From contig JBJHCR010000016.1 of assembly GCA_050486105.1 (NCBI GenBank), positions 1 through 37,123 on the forward strand: DNA of 37,123 nucleotides, written 5' to 3'. Below the pieces are notes generated by a model. The model worked only from the letters and a program-made list of their open reading frames with translations. It did not search any database and had not been told where the DNA came from. The stretch comes from JAEXNA01 sp050486105 (GTDB lineage: Bacteria; Vulcanimicrobiota; Xenobia; Xenobiales; JADMJV01). Of the stretch, positions 8,771 to 15,266 are shown piece by piece. The translations under genes and the position numbers were made by a program. Within the stretch, counting starts at the first letter, position 1; each line of letters opens with the position of its first letter.

Positions 8771-8800
8771 AAGGTATCAGAAGAGCTGAAGGGATGTCAA
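8771..8800 (-). promoter_or_regulatory. Candidate sigma70-type promoter for tRNA-Arg
   Basis: On the minus strand a perfect -35 TTGACA (8795-8800) is followed by an 18-bp spacer and a weak -10 TACCTT (8771-8776). The expected start falls about 12-15 bp before the mature tRNA 5' end at 8750. Position and -35 match support it, but the -10 match is only partial. Confidence 0.5.
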
Positions 8801-8814
8801 TGTGGGGGAGCAGG

Positions 8815-8833
8815 CTAGAGGTTCATTCTCTAG
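8815..8833 (+). promoter_or_regulatory. Inverted repeat in the selW leader (CTAGAG-N7-CTCTAG)
   Basis: A perfect 6-bp inverted repeat with a 7-nt loop ends 11 bp before the ATG of the SelW-like gene. It could be an mRNA hairpin near the ribosome-binding region or an operator. No known regulator can be named. The gene has no strong Shine-Dalgarno in this interval. Confidence 0.35.
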
Positions 8834-8844
8834 AAGCTCAGAGA

Positions 8845-9099
8845 ATGCAGATCTCCATTGTTCATTGTGTGCGCTGAGGCTATAAGCCGAGGGCAGCGAG
8901 TCTCGCTGCCAGGATTGAACGTGAGCTAGGCATTACGCCGGTGCTCCAAGAGGGGAGTCCCGGACAGTTCGATGTCTTGGTGGACGGAGAGCTTCTGGTT
9001 GGCAGGCAAGCGGTCGGGATTTTTCGACGTCTTTTGGGTGATGGTGGGTTCCCGAACCCGGATGCGGTGATCGCTCAACTTAGAGAGCGGGTCTCCTGA
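8845..9099 (+). CDS. selW: Selenoprotein W-like (Rdx family) protein with in-frame TGA = selenocysteine
   Basis: 84 residues. Starting at ATG 8845 the product opens MQISIVHCVR-U-GYKPRA, where U is the TGA at 8875-8877, then reads on to a TGA stop at 9097-9099. The redox motif CxxU (residues 8-11) followed by GYKPRA is the hallmark of SelW/Rdx proteins, as are the late ...GQFDVLVDGELL... strand and the C-terminal helix. Length and layout are normal for the family, a thioredoxin-like fold that may act as a thiol-based redox protein. A SECIS-like hairpin lies at 8892-8910. Conventional gene finders stop at the TGA and would miss the gene or start it later. It converges with the methyltransferase gene, 4 bp apart. 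Selenocysteine machinery must lie elsewhere in the genome. Confidence 0.88.
8892..8910 (+). promoter_or_regulatory. Bacterial SECIS-like hairpin of the SelW gene
   Basis: GGCAGCGA (8892-8899) pairs perfectly with TCGCTGCC (8903-8910) around the 3-nt loop GTC. The loop starts 22 nt after the TGA and its first base is G. Both agree with the published general model for bacterial SECIS elements (small loop with an early G, roughly 16-37 nt past the UGA). The hairpin lies inside the coding sequence, as is normal in bacteria. Confidence 0.8.
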
Positions 9100-9103
9100 A
9101 CGC

Positions 9104-9829
9104 TCAGTATCCGTAGGGGCGGTCCCAGTCTTCTGGGATGGTCCAAAGAAAGATAGTCTTGTCGCCGATTTTCTCGGTTTTTTCTGGTAGCCAGGTGTCC
9201 ATGTCAAAGCTGTGAGAGACCAATCGAGTCCCCGGCTCAAGCTCATCGAGAAGCTTAGGTAAAAGCTTGAGATTGATAGCCGGCAGCAAATAGATGGCAA
9301 CGACTGTGGCGCCTGTGAGATCGGCTTCGAAGATGTCTCCTTGCCGGAAGGTGGCTTTGTCATGTAAGGCCATCTCATAAGCTTGGGTTCGGCTGGCAGT
9401 CACTAGGTGGGGGTCGATCTCCACCCCCACGGCTTGGGCGCCTCTGCGAGCAGCAGCCAAGACTATCCGCCCATCACCTGAGCCAAGGTCAAAAACCAAG
9501 TCCTCGCTGCTCACTTCGGCCAGATCCAGCATAGCCTCAACCACCTCGTCAGGAGTGGGCACGAAGGGAACGACCTTAGCAGCTTCCGGTCGGCGGTCCA
9601 GTTGGTTTTCTTCCGGTTGGAGGTCGACGGCACGGGCTTCAAGGACTGAGCCCGTGGGGCTCTCCAAAGCCTCGGGGCTTTCGGAGTTCCCTTGACTCTC
9701 CAGCGAGCAAGCGAGTCCTAATGCCAAGCAAAGACTGACAATTAGACTGCTGGCCGACTTTGAGATTCTAATAGCCTTCAGGCCTTTGATCGGCTGTCGG
9801 GATGGTCCAAAGATAAATGGTTCGCCCAT
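9104..9829 (-). CDS. Exported class I SAM-methyltransferase-like lipoprotein (second of a tandem pair)
   Basis: About 241 aa from the ATG at 9829; the frame is open further up to 9904. A hydrophobic segment SLIVSLCLALGLAC with a Cys fits a lipoprotein signal, but the n-region is long, so a non-standard start nearer the upstream stop (a CTG or ATT around 9770-9780) is also possible. The domain has the Rossmann motif DLGSGDGRIV, the acidic ribose-binding end VGVEIDPHLV, and the conserved block ATVVAIYLLPAINLKLLPKL. These match a family of 'class I methyltransferases' that often carry signal peptides and have no known substrate. It is roughly 60% similar by eye to its upstream neighbour and overlaps it at the start, so it arose by tandem duplication. 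Confidence 0.75.
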   Translation of the reverse strand: MGEPFIFGPSRQPIKGLKAIRISKSASSLIVSLCLALGLACSLESQGNSESPEALESPTGSVLEARAVDLQPEENQLDRRPEAAKVVPFVPTPDEVVEAMLDLAEVSSEDLVFDLGSGDGRIVLAAARRGAQAVGVEIDPHLVTASRTQAYEMALHDKATFRQGDIFEADLTGATVVAIYLLPAINLKLLPKLLDELEPGTRLVSHSFDMDTWLPEKTEKIGDKTIFLWTIPEDWDRPYGY

Positions 9830-10415
9830 CGACGGTGAGCTTCTGCTCCGGTTTCCATCGACCCATGTCGAAGCTGTGAGAAACCAAGCGGGTGCCTGGT
9901 TCAAGTTCGTCTAGAAGCTTGGGTAGAATTTTCTCATTGACCGCAGGCAGGAGATAGATTGTAACCACGGTGGCCCCGGAGAGGTCGGCTTCAAAAATAT
10001 CTCCTTGCCGGAACTCGGTGAGTTCCGAGACTCCTTTTTCCTCAGCGTTGTTCCGACTTTCCTCGACCAACTTTGGGTCGAGTTCCACACCGATTGCTCG
10101 AGCCCCACGGAGGGCCGCACCGATCACGATTCTTCCGTCTCCCGATCCCAGATCGATCACCACGTCCGATTCGGTAACCTCTCCTAAGTTCAGCATGGCT
10201 TCCACCACATCGTCCGGGCTCGGGACGAACGGCACATCTCGATCTTGCTCTTGAAATTCGTCGAGTTCATCGTCGTCGCCGTCCTGGGCTGACAGCGATA
10301 CTGTGGTTTCGGCCGGCGAGGGCCTTTCAGCCTGTTCGCCGGCGTTGGCGTTCTGGGCTGTGCACCCGGAGAAAAGAAGAAAAATCAACAAACTATATCC
10401 AAGAAAAAATCTCAT
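9768..10415 (-). CDS. Exported class I SAM-methyltransferase-like lipoprotein (first of a tandem pair)
   Basis: About 215 aa starting at ATG 10415: MRFFLGYSLLIFLLFSGC is a typical lipoprotein signal with lipobox FSGC. An in-frame start at 10475 would add 20 basic residues in front and is less likely. An acidic linker (DGDDDELDEFQEQDRD) is followed by PFVPSPDDVVEAMLNLGEV and the SAM-binding motif DLGSGDGRIVIGAA, then VGVELDPKLVEES and ATVVTIYLLPAVNEKILPKL. The fold is intact, so SAM binding is predicted, yet SAM is normally absent from the periplasm; either the protein acts before export or the domain has another role. Same strand and same end motif (RPEGY/RPYGY) as its paralogue. Confidence 0.78.
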   Translation of the reverse strand: MRFFLGYSLLIFLLFSGCTAQNANAGEQAERPSPAETTVSLSAQDGDDDELDEFQEQDRDVPFVPSPDDVVEAMLNLGEVTESDVVIDLGSGDGRIVIGAALRGARAIGVELDPKLVEESRNNAEEKGVSELTEFRQGDIFEADLSGATVVTIYLLPAVNEKILPKLLDELEPGTRLVSHSFDMGRWKPEQKLTVDGRTIYLWTIPTADQRPEGY

Positions 10416-10574
10416 CGGGACTCTCCAAAAAATAAACTTCCTCAGAGTCGCCCTTAGACCTAGTTCGATCGACACCCTTTCTTGGCAGCGCTGATTTTCG
10501 AGAGAGGCAATACTCCTCTCGGTTTCACGGGAAACATTAAAGTGCTCGCCTTATGGTTCTGAATGTCAAAGACG

Positions 10575-10701
10575 GGTACCCGCGTCCCCGTGGGTGTGGC
10601 AAGGAGTACCGAGCGCATAATATTGGGCATATTTGAGCGAGGTACGACGAATCCAGAACGGATGGATCCTCGTCCAGAATGCGGACAACTCAACGCACGG
10701 A
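10575..10701 (-). repeat. Non-coding repeat copy A, downstream of fabI
   Basis: About 127 bp between fabI and the first methyltransferase gene. It shares with copy B (11588-11739) the start TACCCGCGTC..CGTGGGTGT, the block AGGAGxACCGAxCG, and the end CCAGAATGCGGACAA...GCACGGA, with the middle part more diverged and shorter. It contains the hairpin ACCCGCG-N4-CGTGGGT. Both copies lie just downstream of a minus-strand gene's stop in the same orientation. I recognise no RNA family or transposon ends. Strand is given by neighbouring genes and is not proven. Confidence 0.6.
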
Positions 10702-10723
10702 AGTATAGGAGCTGCTCTGGTAT

Positions 10724-11494
10724 TCAGACGCACGCTTTGGTGTTGAGGCCTGCGTCGACGTAGAGCACTTCGCCCGTGATTCCAGAGGAATAGGGAGAAA
10801 GCAAGAAAACGGCAGCCTTGGCAACCTCCGAAACCTCCACGTTTCTTCTCAGAGGGGCGCTCTCAACGCTGCCCTTGAGCATGTCCGAAAACCCCTTGAT
10901 CCCTTTGGCTGAAAGCGTTTTTACCGGGCCCGCAGAGACGGCATTCACTCGAATCTGGGAACCCCCAAGGTCGTTCGCCAAATAGCGGACTGAAGATTCC
11001 AAGGCGGCCTTGGCGACCCCCATGACGTTGTAGTTTGGCACCACTTGCTGCGAGCCGTGATAGGTGAGTGTCAGAAGACTTCCTCCGCCTTGCATCCTTG
11101 ATGCTGCTCTTTGGGCTACGGCCACCAGGGAATAGGCACTGACTTCAAGTGCCAGACAGAAGCCAGCTCTACTGGTATCTACAAAGCGACCTTGGAGCTC
11201 TTCTCTTTGGGCAAAGGCGATGGAGTGAACGACGAAGTCGAGTTGCCCATCCCAAGCATTGTCAACGGCTTCGAAGACCGCATCGATTTGGGCATCATCC
11301 CCCACGTCACATGGCAGAATTAGGGGTGCCTCGAGGCTCTCGGCAAGAGGACGGACTCTTCGCTCCAGGGCTTCATTGAGATAAGTGAAGCCTAGGGTGG
11401 CTCCTTGGGCCGAAGCCTCTTGGGCGATTGCCCATGCAATAGAGTGAGAGTTTGCGACCCCAAAAATGAGTCCTTTTTTGTCTTTCAAGTACAT
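10724..11494 (-). CDS. fabI: Enoyl-[acyl-carrier-protein] reductase FabI (NADH)
   Basis: 256 aa, standard FabI length. It reduces the enoyl-ACP double bond in the last step of fatty-acid elongation. The nucleotide-binding start is the FabI-type GLIFGVANSHSIAWAIA, and the catalytic residues are Y145 and Y155 with K162 (Tyr-x9-Tyr-x6-Lys in YHGSQQVVPNYNVMGVAK). RVNAVSAGPVKTLSAKGI is the substrate-loop region. The ATG at 11494 has only a distant GAGG. It is cytosolic and stands alone between two related repeats, not in the lipid A operon, though it supplies the acyl-ACPs used there. Confidence 0.95.
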   Translation of the reverse strand: MYLKDKKGLIFGVANSHSIAWAIAQEASAQGATLGFTYLNEALERRVRPLAESLEAPLILPCDVGDDAQIDAVFEAVDNAWDGQLDFVVHSIAFAQREELQGRFVDTSRAGFCLALEVSAYSLVAVAQRAASRMQGGGSLLTLTYHGSQQVVPNYNVMGVAKAALESSVRYLANDLGGSQIRVNAVSAGPVKTLSAKGIKGFSDMLKGSVESAPLRRNVEVSEVAKAAVFLLSPYSSGITGEVLYVDAGLNTKACV

Positions 11495-11587
11495 AGCCGC
11501 GCGTTTCGACCTCGGACAAAAGGGCTCCTGGGATTTTTTAGACCTCTGGGCATCGATTTGGCCGATAAAGTTGGGTGAGGAGGTGCC

Positions 11588-11739
11588 GGATACCCGCGTC
11601 TTCGTGGGTGTTGCGAGGAGGACCGATCGTTAGGTTGCCCTTTGGGCGTTAGACATACTTGAGGAGGACCGACACGGCCGGTACCAGGAGGAGACCCGAC
11701 GAATTCTCACCCAGAATGCGGACAAGGCCATGCACGGAG
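11588..11739 (-). repeat. Non-coding repeat copy B, upstream of fabI
   Basis: About 152 bp, related to copy A (10575-10701) at both ends. On the plus strand GAGGAGG-type motifs occur at 11577, 11615, 11661 and 11686, three of them as (G)AGGAGGA-CCGA variants; on the minus strand, the orientation of the flanking genes, these read CCTCCTC. Hairpins: ACCCGCG-TCTT-CGTGGGT and GCCC-TTT-GGGC. It lies between the stop of the 172-aa gene and the fabI start, so it may also contain the fabI promoter. The family is not recognised. Confidence 0.6.
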
Positions 11740-11769
11740 AGATGTCTTCACAGAGCCTTTTCTGGGCCG

Positions 11770-12288
11770 TCACATAAAGGGGGAGGACTCATCGTCTTCA
11801 GGGCCTGTGATCAAGAAGCCGTCGCCAAGATTCATGGCGTCGAGGCATTCCTCGAGTAGGGGAAGGTTGCTGGGATCCAAGTCTAAAGGTTGGGGCTCAC
11901 CGCTAGCCCCTTCGAGTTCCACGATATGGAAGCCCTTGCGACGAAGTCGAATGCCAATGATGCGTTGAGGCGAGACCGCGAACCGCTCGGAAATCGAGAC
12001 AAAAACACCTCCGCGATTGGCTTTTTCCAGAGCACTCTGAAAATCCGGGGCATCCAAATCGTGGAAGGCACCTCTCAAGGTGTGCCAAATTCCTTTGCCA
12101 TCCGGACCGCGTTCTATGCAGAGGGTCTCTTCAGGATCGACCCTCAGCCAGCGGTCTTCGCTGATTTTGAGAAGCCGAGGCTTCATCTTGACCCGAGCTC
12201 TAATTTCCAGACCAGAGATAGTATCTTCGAAGCTTCCGAGCCACACCTTACGACCTGGATGACGATCGAATTCGATCTTGAACTTCAC
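11770..12288 (-). CDS. Hypothetical protein (172 aa)
   Basis: Start GTG at 12286-12288 with GGGAGG 6 bases upstream, which fixes the start. No signal peptide or membrane segment. The sequence opens MKFKIEFDRHPGRKVWLGSF and reads as mixed alpha/beta with basic N-terminal strands and an acidic C-terminal tail (GPEDDESSPFM). I do not recognise a domain. It is divergent from the M20 peptidase gene, separated by 120 bp that contains a stem-loop. Codon use and composition match its neighbours, so it is likely a real gene, but no function can be given. Confidence 0.65.
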   Translation of the reverse strand: MKFKIEFDRHPGRKVWLGSFEDTISGLEIRARVKMKPRLLKISEDRWLRVDPEETLCIERGPDGKGIWHTLRGAFHDLDAPDFQSALEKANRGGVFVSISERFAVSPQRIIGIRLRRKGFHIVELEGASGEPQPLDLDPSNLPLLEECLDAMNLGDGFLITGPEDDESSPFM

Positions 12289-12307
12289 TAGAGCCTCCCC
12301 AGCGCGT

Positions 12308-12332
12308 CACCCCTACTTTATCAGAAGGGGTG
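12308..12332. promoter_or_regulatory. Inverted repeat in the divergent intergenic region
   Basis: CACCCCT and AGGGGTG form a perfect 7-bp inverted repeat with an 11-nt spacer, between the GTG-start hypothetical gene (minus) and the M20 peptidase (plus). An AT-rich stretch (AAAATAATAA) follows at 12340-12350. It could be an operator or leader hairpin; no T-run marks it as a terminator. Confidence 0.35.
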
Positions 12333-12408
12333 CGAACTTAAAATAATAACTCCAATGATGTGGGTCAAGTGTTCCAGGAAAAAAGAACCGGCAAGCTAAA
12401 AGCTCGGA

Positions 12409-13779
12409 ATGGAAATTTTTAGCAAACTCGATTCCGGTTTCCCCAGAGATTGTGACCTTCTCAAGGAATTTGTGCAGATTCCCAGCGTCTCCACCGACTC
12501 AGCCTACACTGGACAGATTCACCAGGCCGCCGAATGGGTAGCCCAACGTTGTCGGCAGGCAGGTCTTCACACGGAGATCCGAGCCACCCCAGGTCATCCT
12601 GCGGTCGTTGGTCACTCTCCACATATAGAGGGTCGCCCCCATTTGCTCATTTACGGACATTATGATGTGCAGCCGGCTGAGGCCTCCGATGGATGGCGGT
12701 ATCCTCCGTTTCAACCCACCGAAAGTGAAGGCTATCTCTACGGCAGAGGGGCCAGTGACAACAAAGGACAAATCCTGGCCCACCTCTGTGCACTTCGCTA
12801 TCTCCATGAGAGTGGCGAACCCTTTCCGGTGAATCTAACGATCTTGGTGGAAGGAGAAGAAGAGATCGGAAGCCCAAACCTAGTGGCCGTCCTAGAGCAG
12901 CTCAAGTCTGAACGTCCCCCCTTTTCGTTGGCATTAGTCTCAGACACTTCGACGGCAGTCAAAGGCCGGCCCATGATTCATTACTCCTTGCGAGGTATCG
13001 TCACCTCGGAAGTGATCATAGAGACTGCCGCCCGCGAGGTTCACTCTGGCATTTTTGGAGGAACGACGGAGAATGCCATTCGTGCCCTGATTCGGATCTT
13101 GTCATCCTTGCACGACAGGGAGCAAAAGGTGACTATCCCGGAATTCTATAGCAGGGTGGCTGAGCCTCTACCTTGGGAATATCGAGAGCTCGAGTGCTTA
13201 CCGTTCGACGAACCCCAGTACTTGCAATGGATCGGGGCTTCAGTTGGAGTCGGAGAAGTCGGCTTCAGCACCAACCAGAGGCGGTGGTTTCGACCGACTC
13301 TTGAATTTAACGGGGTAAGTGGTGGCTATCAGGGAGAAGGCAGCAAGACCATAGTACCTCATAGGGCCTCTGTTAAGTTGAGTGCGAGGCTGGTTCCGGA
13401 CCAGGATCCGGAAGAGGTGGAAGACCTCCTCGAGCGCTGGTTCCTCGACCAGAGGCTTCCAGGAGTGCGAGTGACTTATGTGAAGGGGCACTCTGGTCCG
13501 CCCTACCTTTTAGGACGGACATCTGAAGAGTTTGGCCTCTTGGAGTCCGCTAAGGCCGTCCTGCGTGAAGCCTTCGGCTGTGAACCATTGATCTCGCGAC
13601 ATGGGGGTGCGATCCCCATCGTGGAGCCATTTCATCGGGTCTTGGGGGTGAAGACCCTGCTCATGGGATTGGGTTTCCCTGACGACGGGGTCCACAGTTT
13701 CGACGAGCGCTTTTCCCTCGAGCAGTTTCGTAAAGGCATTCGAATGAGCGTTCTCGCTTTGCACAACCTTTTTTCCTAG
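12409..13779 (+). CDS. M20 family metallopeptidase (dipeptidase/carboxypeptidase type)
   Basis: 456 aa, usual for the M20A CPG2/dipeptidase-like group. A two-zinc exopeptidase or amidohydrolase. The metal and catalytic motifs are in order: GHYDVQP (His and catalytic Asp), GRGASDNKGQ (bridging Asp), EGEEEIGS (catalytic Glu then metal Glu), SDTS (Asp) and, near the C-terminus, the last His region HGGAIPIV. The dimerisation insert GEGSKTIVPHRASVKLSARL is also typical. Cytosolic, no signal peptide. It ends tail-to-tail with the beta-propeller gene, the two stops overlapping within CTAG. The exact substrate (dipeptide, N-acyl amino acid) is open. Confidence 0.9.
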   Translation: MEIFSKLDSGFPRDCDLLKEFVQIPSVSTDSAYTGQIHQAAEWVAQRCRQAGLHTEIRATPGHPAVVGHSPHIEGRPHLLIYGHYDVQPAEASDGWRYPPFQPTESEGYLYGRGASDNKGQILAHLCALRYLHESGEPFPVNLTILVEGEEEIGSPNLVAVLEQLKSERPPFSLALVSDTSTAVKGRPMIHYSLRGIVTSEVIIETAAREVHSGIFGGTTENAIRALIRILSSLHDREQKVTIPEFYSRVAEPLPWEYRELECLPFDEPQYLQWIGASVGVGEVGFSTNQRRWFRPTLEFNGVSGGYQGEGSKTIVPHRASVKLSARLVPDQDPEEVEDLLERWFLDQRLPGVRVTYVKGHSGPPYLLGRTSEEFGLLESAKAVLREAFGCEPLISRHGGAIPIVEPFHRVLGVKTLLMGLGFPDDGVHSFDERFSLEQFRKGIRMSVLALHNLFS

Positions 13780-15017
13780 AGACCCTGAGTGATGACCTCT
13801 TCGATGGTTTGATCTTGCGTGCTCTCCGGCTGCAAGGTTTCAGGGGAATCTAGAGTTGGAGCACTCGAAAGATTCAAACCATAGATACGTCCTCGACTGG
13901 TGGCCAAAACCATGAGATCTCCGGCCACCGAAGCGCTGAACGGAACCTCAAGAATCGGGAGAGGCACGGTTCTAGCTTGCCCTTGCCAGTCGAGTTCGAC
14001 CAGATACTCCTCGGTGACGATCCACCAGGTTCTTCTCTTTAGGTCAAACAACGGAGGGCCGACGGCAGGGCTTTGCAGGAGATGTCGTTGTAATTCCTTG
14101 CCGTTGTCGCTGTCGAAAACGAGAGCTTCATGTCGAGTCACCAGAAGGACGCGTTGAACTTCTCCAGCTGACAGGATCGGGACAGCCAAGAGGCGCCCCT
14201 CTGTNNNNNNNNNNAGTTGTCCTATTCTTCTGCTCCACAGGCTTTTGCCTGTTCTCACCGAGGTCGACCGCAAGCGGCCGGAAAGCTCAGTGCTCCACAC
14301 GATTTCTCGAAGTGCCGAATAGACTCCAGCCAAGATTTCGCTCGAAGAGTCCTCTAGCCCTGGTCCGGGAGCAGAAGGAATAAGGGTCTCCGACAGTGGT
14401 CTCAAGGTTTCGAGTTCGTAGGTTCGAAGTCTCCCGGCTTGATCCAAATAGCTAAGGGCTTGGGCATCTCTCCAGAGCGGCACTAGGTCAACGCGGCGGC
14501 CGTTCACCAAGGGTTCGAGCGTTCGCTCAGCAATCCGGTCGCCAACGACCGAGAATCGGCTGAGGACACCTCTCTGTGTGATGGTGTAGATCGAACCATC
14601 AATGAAAGTTGGGCTGCCTGCGACAAAATCTGAGGATCTCTCTGTCCGGGTCTGCCAAAGAAGTTCCCCGGTCCCCGTTTCTAAAGCCAGAAGTCTGCCG
14701 GTGTGGGTCGCTGCTAAGACCACATCGGCAACCAGGCTTCCAGGGCGGGTCATGGGTCCACCCAGGTCCGACTCCCAAAGTTGTTGACCGTCAGCAGGGT
14801 CCAAGGCGTAGGCTTTAGAGGTGTATGGGCTGCCCACGACGACGAGTACCGGGATGCCTGAATCTCGAACGATGGTGATATGTGGCTGAAAGCCTGTTCC
14901 TGAATGGGCCCAAACCAGTTGCTGACCTTCAGCTGGAATTGTCCTTAACAAAAGAAGGAAACAAAAGAGGGTGAGCCATGAATTATTAGAATAATTTTCA
15001 CCAAGGCTTGAATTCAT
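13776..15017 (-). CDS. Exported PQQ-like beta-propeller repeat protein (sequence interrupted by Ns)
   Basis: About 413 aa as spaced, with 10 Ns at 14205-14214 that read as four undefined residues. The N-terminus has a hydrophobic stretch LTLFCFLLLLRTIPAEG that looks like a signal peptide. Repeats such as AYALDPADGQQLWESDLGG, LLALETGTGELLWQTRT and SVRTGKSLWSRRIG are typical of PQQ/BamB-like seven- or eight-blade propellers (AxDxxTGxxLW). Possible roles: BamB-like outer-membrane assembly partner or another scaffold. BamB would normally be a lipoprotein, and no lipobox is visible, so the BamB name is not used. The next gene upstream (divergent) is bamA. Confidence 0.75.
   Translation of the reverse strand: MNSSLGENYSNNSWLTLFCFLLLLRTIPAEGQQLVWAHSGTGFQPHITIVRDSGIPVLVVVGSPYTSKAYALDPADGQQLWESDLGGPMTRPGSLVADVVLAATHTGRLLALETGTGELLWQTRTERSSDFVAGSPTFIDGSIYTITQRGVLSRFSVVGDRIAERTLEPLVNGRRVDLVPLWRDAQALSYLDQAGRLRTYELETLRPLSETLIPSAPGPGLEDSSSEILAGVYSALREIVWSTELSGRLRSTSVRTGKSLWSRRIGQXXXXTEGRLLAVPILSAGEVQRVLLVTRHEALVFDSDNGKELQRHLLQSPAVGPPLFDLKRRTWWIVTEEYLVELDWQGQARTVPLPILEVPFSASVAGDLMVLATSRGRIYGLNLSSAPTLDSPETLQPESTQDQTIEEVITQGL
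14205..14214. other. Assembly gap of 10 Ns inside the beta-propeller gene
   Basis: Ten Ns placed within the propeller coding region. The reading frame continues on both sides only because of the chosen N number, so the true gap length, and whether a blade is missing, are unknown. Confidence 0.98.
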
Positions 15018-15266
15018 GTATCGTTTTTCGGAGATCGGGGAACGATCCCCTGGCGCGGCAAAGGTCTAAGAACGTTTGTTCGGGCTTGATCCGAGACTCC
15101 ATGGTCTCTAGAATAGGCAAAATTACCTGGACGCTCCTAGTGGAGATCAAGGTGGCTCAATATGTGGGATGAGAGAAACTTTGCAGATATATAAAAAGCT
15201 TCATTGTAAGCTAAAGACCAAGATTACTGTCCTTTGGACCGCTCCTTTCGAGAATGGGGTGCCGTC

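Noticed and set aside
8875..8877. The TGA as a simple nonsense mutation (pseudogene)
   Set aside because: It falls exactly at the Sec position of CxxU, the downstream frame is fully conserved, and a SECIS-like hairpin follows at the expected distance.
10575..11739. Copies A and B as RNase P RNA, tmRNA, 6S or SRP RNA
   Set aside because: Their signature segments were looked for and not found, and two copies of such RNAs flanking one gene would be odd.
13776..15017. Naming the beta-propeller protein BamB
   Set aside because: It lies near bamA, but no lipobox was seen, the repeats fit many PQQ-type propellers, and the sequence contains a gap.
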